11,613 bases of DNA from JAWXCM01 sp034408745 (GCA_034408745.1 JAWXCM010000440.1:1-11613); one strand, 5' to 3'. Numbered from the stretch's first letter, positions 1 to 6,139 are shown. The notes: a model not told the origin generated them from the sequence alone. Numbers and translations: made by a program.

Positions 1-1864
1 AGATTGTGCCGCCCATCAGCTCGGCCAGACGCCGGGAAATTGACAGTCCGAGCCCGCTGCCGCCATGTTTCCGGGTCAGTGAACCGTCCACCTGGGTGAA
101 CCTCTCGAACAGTTCCGGCAACCTGTTGGCCGGGATGCCGACGCCCGTGTCGCGGACCGAAAAACACAGCGCGCCGGAATCCATACTTACCTCGATGGCG
201 ATTACCCCGTGTTGCGTGAACTTGATTGCATTTCCGATCAGGTTGATGAGGACCTGGCGCAGCCGGTGCGAGTCGCCCCGAAACGCTCTGGGCATGTCTT
301 CGGCCACGTTGACGGTGAATGTGAGTCCTTTCTGGAGGCACTGTGGCCGGAACATGACAGTCAGATCACGCAACAGCCCGGACAGGCGGAAAGCGATGGA
401 CTGAGCCGAGAGTTTACCCGCTTCCAGCCGGGACAGATCGAGTACGTCGTTGACAAGCGCCAGCAGGGCCTCGCCGCAGGACCGGATTACTTCCGTGTAG
501 CTGCGCTGTTCCTCGTTCAAACTGGTATCGAGCAGCAATCCCGACATTCCGATCACCCCGTTGAGTGGAGTTCGGATCTCATGGCTCATGTTGGCCAGGA
601 ACTCACCTTTGGCTACATTCGCCGCCTCTGCACGATCCGCCATCTTGTGTGCCCGGGCGGTGGCTTCCTCCAGGCTCCGGTTGGTGGCGCGCAGAACTTC
701 GTCGGCCTGCCGACGGCTGGATATGTCGCTGTGGGTGCCGTACATGAGTTGCGGCTCCCCGGCTTTGCTCCAGTCGACAACTCTGCCAATGGTGTGGATC
801 CAGATCCAGCGTCCGTCTTTGTGGCGCATCCGGACTTCGACGTCGTAGTGATCCAGCTCACCCGCAATATGGCGTCTGACGAGTTTTTCGCTGTGGCTAA
901 GGTCGGCAGGGTGAACCAGCGTTCTCCAGGTCTCGAAGTTGGTGGGTGAAAGCTCCTGCATTGTGTAGCCGAGCATTTCGGCCCAGCGGTCGTTGATGAG
1001 GACTTCACCGGTCTGGAGGTTCCACTGCCAACTGCCGAGATTGCTGCCTTCGATGATGCTGGCGAGGCGATGCCGCTCGAAGGAGAGAGCGGCGTCGGCC
1101 TCTTTACGGTGGGTGATATCGCGCCAGGTGCCGAAGAGGCACTTGCCTGTATCCCAGGGCAGGGCGGTGAGTACCACCTCCACCCACACCGGTCGGCCGT
1201 CGCTCTTCTGGTGGACCCACTCAAACCGCGCCGCGCCTTCCGTCAGAGTTTTCTGTATCCATATTCGCGCCGCCTCCTCTGAACTCTGGCCGTCAGGCTG
1301 CAGCGTTGGGGAGACGGCGGCGGGCGTCTTGCCAATGATGAAATCTCGCTCATGCTCCAGCAGCCTGAGTGCAGCGACATTGCAGTTCACAAATCTGCCG
1401 TTCACGATGAGAATATTTGCGTCTGCCGACCCTTCCAGCAGCGTTCGGAACCGGGCGTCGGACTGGACGGCAAGATTGACGCTTTCTTTCCGTTCGGTAA
1501 CGTCTCGGATGGCCGACAAAACGGCAAGTTCTCCGCCGTTCTGCATCAGGGATACCGACAAATCCAGCCACACCTCGCGACCGTCCGCGAACCTCATGCG
1601 GCGTTCGAAGTAACCCTCGGGCACGTGGCCCGACCGCACACGCTCCGTATAGGCCCGCAGTGTTTTGCTCTGGACATCCAGGGCATAGACATTGGTAAAC
1701 AGCTGCCCTTCCAGCTCCTCCCGTGGCTTCTGCACCAGCCGGCAGTACGCGTTGTTCACCCGAAGAGTGTAGCCGTCGCGGTCAGTGAGTCGCAGTCCGT
1801 CGAATGAGGCCTCCCAAACGGCGTCCGCGTCCAGATGCCGAAGTGGAAGTTCTTGTTTCTGCAT
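1..1864 (-). CDS. Multi-PAS sensor histidine kinase, C-terminus beyond window
   Basis: This is a cytoplasmic two-component sensor kinase that autophosphorylates on histidine. Reading the minus strand from an ATG at 1864-1862 gives 621 uninterrupted codons that run off the left edge. Three PAS-like sensor domains lie at about residues 12-125, 134-255 and 265-386; the first and second end in DVTERK and DITHRK and the third in the similar SDISSRR. A short helical linker leads to the HisKA H-box MSHEIRTPLNG (phospho-acceptor H428). The ATPase domain follows, with an N-box around N545, the G1 box DTGVGIP (572-578), the F-box FERF (586-589) and the G2 box GGSGLGLSI (601-609). No membrane segment or signal peptide is visible, so the signal is probably intracellular. 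The missing end may hold receiver domains, making it a hybrid kinase; this cannot be seen. An in-frame GTG five codons upstream is an alternative start, and neither start has a clear Shine-Dalgarno. The ligand and the partner regulator are unknown. Confidence 0.93.
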   Translation of the reverse strand, partial: MQKQELPLRHLDADAVWEASFDGLRLTDRDGYTLRVNNAYCRLVQKPREELEGQLFTNVYALDVQSKTLRAYTERVRSGHVPEGYFERRMRFADGREVWLDLSVSLMQNGGELAVLSAIRDVTERKESVNLAVQSDARFRTLLEGSADANILIVNGRFVNCNVAALRLLEHERDFIIGKTPAAVSPTLQPDGQSSEEAARIWIQKTLTEGAARFEWVHQKSDGRPVWVEVVLTALPWDTGKCLFGTWRDITHRKEADAALSFERHRLASIIEGSNLGSWQWNLQTGEVLINDRWAEMLGYTMQELSPTNFETWRTLVHPADLSHSEKLVRRHIAGELDHYDVEVRMRHKDGRWIWIHTIGRVVDWSKAGEPQLMYGTHSDISSRRQADEVLRATNRSLEEATARAHKMADRAEAANVAKGEFLANMSHEIRTPLNGVIGMSGLLLDTSLNEEQRSYTEVIRSCGEALLALVNDVLDLSRLEAGKLSAQSIAFRLSGLLRDLTVMFRPQCLQKGLTFTVNVAEDMPRAFRGDSHRLRQVLINLIGNAIKFTQHGVIAIEVSMDSGALCFSVRDTGVGIPANRLPELFERFTQVDGSLTRKHGGSGLGLSISRRLAELMGGTI

Positions 1865-1960
1865 TACTTTGGTACCCACGTCTGGCTTTTCGGTCTGCCA
1901 GAACAGACTAATAGGTTATTTCGAAGCTCATTTGTCGCCGAGCGTGTCATTCTGGGATTC
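1865..1960. promoter_or_regulatory. Divergent intergenic region, likely back-to-back promoters
   Basis: This 96-bp gap separates the histidine kinase start from the preferred start of the divergent gene. It has an AT-rich patch around 1908-1921 in otherwise GC-rich DNA. It also has small inverted repeats: TCTGGC (1881-1886) with GCCAGA (1897-1902), and GTCTG (1893-1897) with CAGAC (1904-1908). I see no convincing -35/-10 pair on either strand. The promoter role rests on gene orientation and base composition only. Confidence 0.35.
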
Positions 1961-3091
1961 GTGGCTGATTCTGAAGCCGGGCTCGCTTCTCCGGCCTGGA
2001 GCAAATGGATTTCTCCGGCATCTCTGACCGATTTAGTCTGGAACGCGGCTCCCTTCCTGGTTGCTCGACTGCCTCCGGCTGAACCCGGCAGACCTGTGAC
2101 ACTGGGCGGCGGTCCGCATGGATTCCTGCGTATTCTGGCGTCGTGGCGGACTATGCTCGCGCCTGGCCTTACCGCTGAGGACCAGATTCAGGACTACTTC
2201 GCCCTGTGCGTGGCGTGTCATCATGCCAGCGTCGCCACGTTCGTCCCCACTGACGTCGATTCGAAAATTCGCGGGCTGCTGTGGCGCGAATCGCGCGACC
2301 CCGACGTCCTGCGGCCTATGCTTGCGCTGGCTCTGGAAGCGCAAAAGTGGGCCCTCGACGGCATCTCGACGCGTGTCTGCCGGGATGTCAGCGGACATGA
2401 CGGCGAACACTGGAGCGTGCTGGCCGGGGCGCTTGGGCGTTTCCTGGAGCTCGGCGACACGGAATCGGCCGACGCCGCCCGGACCGCTATTAATAAGGAG
2501 ATCGCCCGTGAGGAGGCGATCTTTGCGGCGGTTTCGAAAGAGCCAGGAGCCGAAATCGATTTGCTGAAAGTGGTCATGTCGCTGGCGCACAACCGTGGCG
2601 ATCTGACCCAGGGGCTGAGTTTCTGGACCAAAACTCCGGCCACCCGGCCCGAACTGGACGAGTACGCTGAGCGCGGCAAGTTCGCGGCTGCCGTAAAGAT
2701 GTATCAGGCTACCGGAATGTCAGCCGAAGGACACCGGCACTATCCGCTTCGACCGGTGAAAGCGCTCCGCCGGTCAGCCGAACTTCTCCTGCCGCTGTCG
2801 CCGTTTCTGGACGAGTGGGGCGGCAAAGTCGCCCGCTTACCGGAACTGGCTGACGTGATGGAGGCGCTGGTAGCCGGATGCCGCAAGATTGAGGGGCAGC
2901 AGGGATACTACCGGGCACTGGCAGGGATCCGCGAAGCCGACAGCCGCGCCTTCGATGTGGCAGCGAAAGCGATGTCGAACGGCGCTCGAAAGGACCTGCG
3001 GGATCCCGAATTGCGCAAGAGAATGGACGTGCCCAGGGCGTCGTTCGAATCCATGATGCGGAAGCGCGCCCGTGCCGCGATGTTAACGTGA
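1961..3091 (+). CDS. Helical protein of unknown function, upstream of the carboxyltransferase
   Basis: I do not recognise this family. From the GTG at 1961 the protein has 376 residues, is mostly alpha-helical by composition, and has no signal peptide or membrane segment, so it is probably cytoplasmic. Long charged and alanine-rich stretches at about 115-195, 235-310 and 320-376 could form a helical-repeat scaffold. The C-terminus is strongly basic (RKRMD, MMRKRARA). A CVACH motif at 83-87 resembles a c-type haem site, but an unexported protein could not receive such a haem. The frame is open further up, to an ATG at 1835. That start would overlap the first ten codons of the divergent kinase, and codons 1835-1960 include many A/T-ending or rare codons (ACT AAT AGG TTA TTT), which looks non-coding. 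No start has a good Shine-Dalgarno. It shares an operon with the pccB-like gene 6 bp downstream, so a link to acyl-CoA metabolism is possible but unproven. Confidence 0.75.
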   Translation: MADSEAGLASPAWSKWISPASLTDLVWNAAPFLVARLPPAEPGRPVTLGGGPHGFLRILASWRTMLAPGLTAEDQIQDYFALCVACHHASVATFVPTDVDSKIRGLLWRESRDPDVLRPMLALALEAQKWALDGISTRVCRDVSGHDGEHWSVLAGALGRFLELGDTESADAARTAINKEIAREEAIFAAVSKEPGAEIDLLKVVMSLAHNRGDLTQGLSFWTKTPATRPELDEYAERGKFAAAVKMYQATGMSAEGHRHYPLRPVKALRRSAELLLPLSPFLDEWGGKVARLPELADVMEALVAGCRKIEGQQGYYRALAGIREADSRAFDVAAKAMSNGARKDLRDPELRKRMDVPRASFESMMRKRARAAMLT

Positions 3092-3097
3092 GGTCAA

Positions 3098-4645
3098 ATG
3101 AATTCAGTGAGTTCGAAGCGCCTTGAGGAGTTGCGGCGGCGTCATGCCGCGGCTGAGGCGGGTGGCGGCGACGAGCGTCGCAAGCGGCAGCACGCCGAGG
3201 GAAAGCTGTCGGCCCGCGAGCGCGTGGAACTACTGCTGGACGAGGATTCGTTCGAAGAAACGGACAAGCTGGTGCGCCACCGCTGCCGGGACTTCGGGAT
3301 GGAGCATCAGGTCATCGACGGCGATGGCTTCATCACAGGACATGGGCTAATCAACGGACGCCCGGTCTTCGTGTTTGCCCAGGACTTCACGGTATTTGGC
3401 GGATCGCTGTCGGAAAGCAACGCTCAGAAGATCGTCAAGATCATGGACCTGGCGACGAAGGTCGGCGCACCAGTCATCGGTCTGAATGATTCCGGGGGCG
3501 CGCGAATCCAGGAGGGCGTGCTGTCGCTGGGTGGTTATGCCGACGTGTTCCTGCGAAACACGCTGGCCAGCGGCGTGGTGCCGCAGATCTCCGCAATTAT
3601 GGGGCCGTGCGCCGGCGGCGCGGTGTATTCCCCGGCGCTCACCGACTTCATCTTCATGGTCGACAAGACCAGCCACATGTTCGTCACCGGGCCGGAGGTG
3701 ATCCGTACCGTCACGCATGAGGATGTAAGCAAAGAGGATCTGGGCGGCGGCCAGACGCACAACTCTGTTTCCGGCGTCGCGCACTTTCTGGCCGAGAATG
3801 ACGCCGACTGCCTGGTCCGGATTCGCGAACTGCTCGGATTCCTGCCGCAGAACAACCGCGAAGACGCGCCCCGCGTGCCCACATCCGATCCGGCCGGGCG
3901 CATGGATTTGAGCCTCGACACGCTGGTGCCGGAGGAGTCGAATCAGCCCTACGACATGCGCGATGCGGTCTCGCGAATCGTCGACGACGCCAACTTCTTT
4001 GAGGTGCAGGAGCACTTCGCGCGCAATATCGTGGTCGGATTTGCGCGCCTCGGCGGGCGGAGCGTGGGTATAGTGGCGAATCAGCCCGCCGTGCTCGCCG
4101 GATGCCTGGATATCGATTCCTCGGTAAAGGCGGCGCGGTTTGTGCGATTCTGTGACGCGTTTAACATTCCCATCGTCACGTTCGAGGATGTGCCTGGCTT
4201 TTTGCCCGGCACAGCCCAGGAATTCGGTGGCATCATCCGGCACGGCGCCAAGCTGCTGTACGCCTACGCCGAGGCTACCGTCCCGAAAATCACCGTGGTG
4301 ACTCGCAAGGCCTATGGCGGCGCATACTGTGTGATGGGCTCCAAACACCTTCGAACCGACCTGAACCTGGCGTGGCCGACGGCTGAAATCGCGGTGATGG
4401 GCGCCGAGGGCGCGGTCAACGTTGTGTACCGGCGTGAAGTTGCGTCCGACGAAGGGGCTCGTGAGTCGCGAGTGGCCGAATATAAGGACCGGTTCGCCAA
4501 CCCCTTTGTCGCCGCTGAGCGAGGGTTCATTGACGATGTCATCGAGCCGCACGAGACTCGGCCGAGGCTCATCCGGGCGCTGCAACTGTTGGAGACAAAA
4601 GTAGAAACCACGCCAAAGCGCAAGCACGGCAACCTGCCTCTCTGA
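3098..4645 (+). CDS. pccB: Acyl-CoA carboxylase carboxyltransferase (beta) subunit, propionyl-CoA type
   Basis: This is the carboxyltransferase subunit of a biotin-dependent acyl-CoA carboxylase. It moves carboxyl from carboxybiotin to an acyl-CoA, classically propionyl-CoA to methylmalonyl-CoA. Its 515 residues match the usual family length of about 510-530. Visible hallmarks are the N-terminal GKLSARERVELLLD (35-48), the acyl-CoA oxyanion-hole region GGARIQEG (133-140), GPCAGGAVYSP (169-179), VPGFLPG (365-371), the biotin-side AYGGAY (405-410), AWPTAEIAVMGAEGA (425-439), and a C-terminus ending KHGNLPL. The residue after AYGGAY is Cys411, where human PCCB and actinobacterial PccB carry Asp, so the exact substrate is uncertain. 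A methylmalonyl-CoA decarboxylase alpha subunit is the main alternative. No biotin carboxylase or biotin-carrier gene is in the window, so the partner must be encoded elsewhere. The ATG has a GAGG Shine-Dalgarno (3090-3093) overlapping the upstream stop, which suggests translational coupling. Confidence 0.92.
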   Translation: MNSVSSKRLEELRRRHAAAEAGGGDERRKRQHAEGKLSARERVELLLDEDSFEETDKLVRHRCRDFGMEHQVIDGDGFITGHGLINGRPVFVFAQDFTVFGGSLSESNAQKIVKIMDLATKVGAPVIGLNDSGGARIQEGVLSLGGYADVFLRNTLASGVVPQISAIMGPCAGGAVYSPALTDFIFMVDKTSHMFVTGPEVIRTVTHEDVSKEDLGGGQTHNSVSGVAHFLAENDADCLVRIRELLGFLPQNNREDAPRVPTSDPAGRMDLSLDTLVPEESNQPYDMRDAVSRIVDDANFFEVQEHFARNIVVGFARLGGRSVGIVANQPAVLAGCLDIDSSVKAARFVRFCDAFNIPIVTFEDVPGFLPGTAQEFGGIIRHGAKLLYAYAEATVPKITVVTRKAYGGAYCVMGSKHLRTDLNLAWPTAEIAVMGAEGAVNVVYRREVASDEGARESRVAEYKDRFANPFVAAERGFIDDVIEPHETRPRLIRALQLLETKVETTPKRKHGNLPL

Positions 4646-4754
4646 GCCAGGACGTGCTGCGGCTGACGGTTAACGATAGTGCCAACTGGCCGTCGGTTGA
4701 ACGGACGCCGTAAGCGGAGTTGAAATCTGTAATCCTGTTCTGTTGGTGGGGGAA

Positions 4755-4786
4755 CTACCGTTTTACGGAAAAACTGTTTTTGGTAG
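4755..4786 (+). other. Predicted RNA hairpin downstream of pccB-like gene
   Basis: CTACC (4755-4759) pairs with GGTAG (4782-4786). GTTTT (4760-4764) continues the stem with AAAAC (4770-4774), leaving a 7-nt bulge TGTTTTT on the 3' side. It lacks a GC-rich stem followed by a U-run, so it is not a standard intrinsic terminator. A role in 3'-end formation of the carboxyltransferase mRNA is only a guess. Confidence 0.35.
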
Positions 4787-4802
4787 AGTGTTTCTGGAGG
4801 AG

Positions 4803-4850
4803 GAAGCAACCCCGAGGGGCGACGGGGAGGATTGCTTCAGGGGTCTTTTC
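4803..4850 (+). terminator. Candidate intrinsic terminator or attenuator hairpin
   Basis: GAAGCAA (4803-4809) pairs perfectly with TTGCTTC (4832-4838). Stacked inside it, CCCCG (4810-4814) pairs with CGGGG (4823-4827), leaving a 4-nt AGGA bulge and an 8-nt loop. A pyrimidine run TCTTTTC (4844-4850) follows after AGGGG. The extra spacing before the T-run makes this an imperfect terminator. It would end the pccB-like transcript about 200 nt after the stop codon. The 3' half of the inner stem can instead pair with 4882-4891. Confidence 0.4.
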
Positions 4851-4891
4851 TATGAGGTTAGTCTCGCTTTGGTGGGAGTTGCCTCCCCGTC
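4821..4891 (+). other. Alternative long-range helix competing with the 4803-4838 hairpin
   Basis: GACGGGGAGG (4821-4830) and CCTCCCCGTC (4882-4891) are perfect 10-bp reverse complements separated by 51 nt. The first arm includes the CGGGG that closes the inner stem of the upstream hairpin, so the two structures are at least partly exclusive in RNA. This is the layout of a switch such as an attenuator or riboswitch. No known riboswitch motif was recognised, and no gene starts immediately downstream in either direction. Confidence 0.35.
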
Positions 4892-4997
4892 TTGATTCCA
4901 ATATTAGTATATGGATTTCGGTAATGCAACAGAAATCTGTAGGCCTCCCTTAAAAATTTTCAAAAACGAAGAACGAGACTGTGACTTCTCCTACTTA

Positions 4998-5026
4998 TTG
5001 ACGAGTTCGTCGATTGACGGTATTCT
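4998..5026 (+). promoter_or_regulatory. Sigma70-type promoter of tetR
   Basis: TTGACG (4998-5003) and TATTCT (5021-5026) are spaced by exactly 17 bp, with an A/T-rich tract (4950-4966) further upstream. Transcription would begin near 5033, giving a leader of about 20 nt before the tetR ATG. That leader has no visible Shine-Dalgarno. Confidence 0.55.
5000..5011. promoter_or_regulatory. Palindromic candidate operator overlapping the tetR -35 box
   Basis: GACGAGTTCGTC has two 5-bp inverted arms around a 2-bp centre and covers most of the -35 hexamer. An overlapping second inverted repeat, CGTC (5008-5011) with GACG (5016-5019), extends the symmetric area. TetR regulators commonly bind palindromes over their own promoter, so autorepression is plausible. 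Binding is inferred only from position. Confidence 0.4.
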
Positions 5027-5051
5027 GCAACTTAACGCTGTTCATTAACTG

Positions 5052-5666
5052 ATGGGTGTTCAGGAACGCAAAGCTCGAGAGAAAGAGGAACTTCGGAAGG
5101 TGATCCTCGACGCCGCGACCGATCTGTTCTCGCAAGAGGGCTACGAGGCGGTGTCAATGCGGAAGATCGCGGAGCGGATTGAGTACTCGCCCACCACGAT
5201 CTACCTCTATTTCAAGGACAAGACGGACCTGCTCGACAACGTGTGCGCCGACACGTTTGGCGGCCTGCTCCAGGTCCTCGCCGCAATCGAGAGCGAAAAC
5301 CTGGAGCCACTTGAGGGTCTTAGCCTCGGACTGAAAGCGTACATACAGTTCGGTCTCGACCACCCAGCGCACTACCGTGTCACATTTTTGATGCGCCATA
5401 CGGTCTTCCCTGCGAGGGATGCTCCATGCAAGGCCGATTGTGTCGGCGATCTGGCATTCGGGGCGCTGGTTCGCAGCGTTTCCCGATGCATGGAGGCCGG
5501 AATACTCCGAGCCGATGATCCCCAACTTGTGAGCGAGACGCTGTGGTCGGCGATTCACGGACTGACCGCGCTGCTAATCACCCATCCCGAGTTTCCGTGG
5601 TCCGACAAGGGCCGTCTGGTCGACCACATGATTACCACCCTGTTAGAGGGGCTGAGGGCAAGATGA
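5052..5666 (+). CDS. TetR-family transcriptional regulator with WHG-type C-terminal domain
   Basis: This 204-residue protein is probably a ligand-responsive repressor. The N-terminal DNA-binding domain (about 14-62) shows the TetR pattern: a first helix region ILDAATDLFSQEGYEAVSM, then the recognition helix-turn-helix MRKIAERIEYSPTTIYLYF (36-54) and KDKTDLLD. The ligand-binding half carries W165 and the HG pair at 169-170 (WSAIHG), typical of the C-terminal WHG domain, plus a Cys-containing loop (120-130) of unknown meaning. The length is normal for the family. The ATG at 5052 is chosen because it gives the standard short N-terminus ahead of the first helix, although no Shine-Dalgarno is visible. 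A good promoter with a palindrome lies upstream. The stop overlaps (ATGA) the start of an SDR-like fragment, so tetR once headed an operon with it and that enzyme may have been its target. The inducer is unknown. Confidence 0.93.
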   Translation: MGVQERKAREKEELRKVILDAATDLFSQEGYEAVSMRKIAERIEYSPTTIYLYFKDKTDLLDNVCADTFGGLLQVLAAIESENLEPLEGLSLGLKAYIQFGLDHPAHYRVTFLMRHTVFPARDAPCKADCVGDLAFGALVRSVSRCMEAGILRADDPQLVSETLWSAIHGLTALLITHPEFPWSDKGRLVDHMITTLLEGLRAR

Positions 5667-5959
5667 ACGCGATTGTGAATAATGCTACCGGTCTGCTGGG
5701 CGCCTGCCTGGTGCGGGCGCTTCGGTGGGAGGGTCATCGGGTGACTGCCGTTGTCCGGGAGATGTCCGCATCGGAATGGATGAGCGACGACCCGGGAGTC
5801 CACCGTGTGTTGCAGGCCGGAGGCGGCCTGCCCGAGCTGTCCTCGGCCGACGTGCTGTTTGAAACCCCATGGCAAGCCCAAACACCCGGCGCAAGGCGAG
5901 AATTTTTGTCGGTTTGTTCGTGTTGCTGTCTGGGGTCCCGCCGTTCATCAATGGCATGA
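5663..5959 (+). pseudogene. Truncated SDR/NAD-dependent epimerase-like remnant
   Basis: The 98-codon frame starts at an ATG overlapping the tetR stop by 4 bp. Its first 35 residues resemble the Rossmann start of extended or atypical SDR proteins: beta strand, ATGLLGACLVRAL, a second strand ending TAVVRE. Two changes suggest decay: the first glycine of the expected TGATGxxG motif is Asn (VNNATGLLG), and the protein stops at under 100 residues where the family needs about 250-330. Resemblance fades by about codon 66, near 5860. The rest is low-information (CSCCCLGSRRSS) and runs out of frame through the membrane-protein gene starting at 5869. I infer that a deletion or rearrangement removed the C-terminal part. 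A short functional protein translationally coupled to tetR is possible but less likely. Confidence 0.5.
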
Positions 5960-6078
5960 GTAATCCGCGCGTCGCAACGCTGCACGGGTCTGATGTTATG
6001 GGGCTCCTCGCCTCAGGATTGTGCTTTGGATTCGGATTGGCGCTACTGATCAGCAGGCTCATCTTCCGAGGCGATTGA
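5869..6078 (+). CDS. Small two-helix membrane protein of unknown function
   Basis: This 69-residue protein has a positively charged start (NTRRKAR), a hydrophobic segment at about 11-29, a polar loop, a second hydrophobic segment at about 42-64 containing GFGLALLISRLIF, and a short charged tail. This fits a small inner-membrane protein with two helices and both ends in the cytoplasm by the positive-inside rule. I do not recognise the family. The ATG lies inside the degenerate end of the SDR remnant and has no evident Shine-Dalgarno. The gene may therefore have lost its own upstream region in the rearrangement that truncated the SDR gene, and may depend on tetR transcription. The clean amphipathic pattern supports a real gene despite its size. 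Confidence 0.6.
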   Translation: MASPNTRRKARIFVGLFVLLSGVPPFINGMSNPRVATLHGSDVMGLLASGLCFGFGLALLISRLIFRGD

Positions 6079-6139
6079 GCGACCCTGGATCCAGCGCACC
6101 GAGATCAGGCAGTCTGTGATCCCACCGGAGCCCAGGCAG
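6079..6139. other. Short convergent gap with small inverted repeats
   Basis: The two flanking genes converge here. CTGGATCCAG (6085-6094) is a perfect palindrome, and GATCA (6103-6107) pairs with TGATC (6117-6121). Neither is followed by a T-run on either strand, so no intrinsic terminator can be called. Confidence 0.3.

Larger units (their letters stand above)
4722..4941. repeat. Pair of 10-bp direct repeats GAAATCTGTA bracketing 200 bp
   Basis: Identical copies lie at 4722-4731 and 4932-4941. An 8-bp inverted repeat sits just inside them: TTCTGTTG at 4738-4745 and CAACAGAA at 4927-4934. The second arm partly overlaps the right direct repeat. The arrangement resembles a target duplication around a tiny non-autonomous element, but the inverted repeats are short enough to arise by chance. 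No transposase is present. Confidence 0.3.
4646..5051. other. Gene-free, GC-poorer intergenic region with several repeats
   Basis: These 406 bp between the carboxyltransferase and tetR hold no convincing gene. A near-palindrome CGTCGGTTGAACGGACG (4691-4707, one mismatch) lies soon after the carboxyltransferase stop. The 10-bp sequence GAAATCTGTA occurs twice in direct orientation, at 4722-4731 and 4932-4941, bracketing about 200 bp of lower-GC DNA. Two hairpins and one competing helix lie inside that bracket and are listed separately. An A/T-rich tract at 4950-4966 and the tetR promoter complete the region. Base composition and the flanking repeat would fit a decayed insertion or a structured untranslated region. 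Neither is proven. Confidence 0.5.

Noticed and set aside
209..949. A 246-residue plus-strand frame at the left edge
   Set aside because: It lies opposite the histidine kinase, whose HisKA and ATPase motifs are unmistakable on the minus strand.
2207..2221. A CVACH motif (CxxCH) suggesting a c-type cytochrome
   Set aside because: The protein has no signal peptide, no other cytochrome features and no distal haem ligand pattern; chance is more likely.
3347..4627. A 426-residue open frame antisense to the carboxyltransferase gene
   Set aside because: It mirrors a strongly conserved gene in high-GC DNA. Its product is rich in His and Arg and has no recognisable domain, as expected of a shadow frame.
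4797..4843. Possible G-quadruplex from clustered G-runs
   Set aside because: Only three GGGG tracts lie close together; the fourth run is interrupted, and the same Gs have good Watson-Crick partners.
4852..4953. A 33-codon frame that could be a leader peptide ahead of tetR
   Set aside because: It has no ribosome site, no run of regulatory codons, and lies upstream of the mapped-looking tetR promoter, so it would not be in the tetR transcript.
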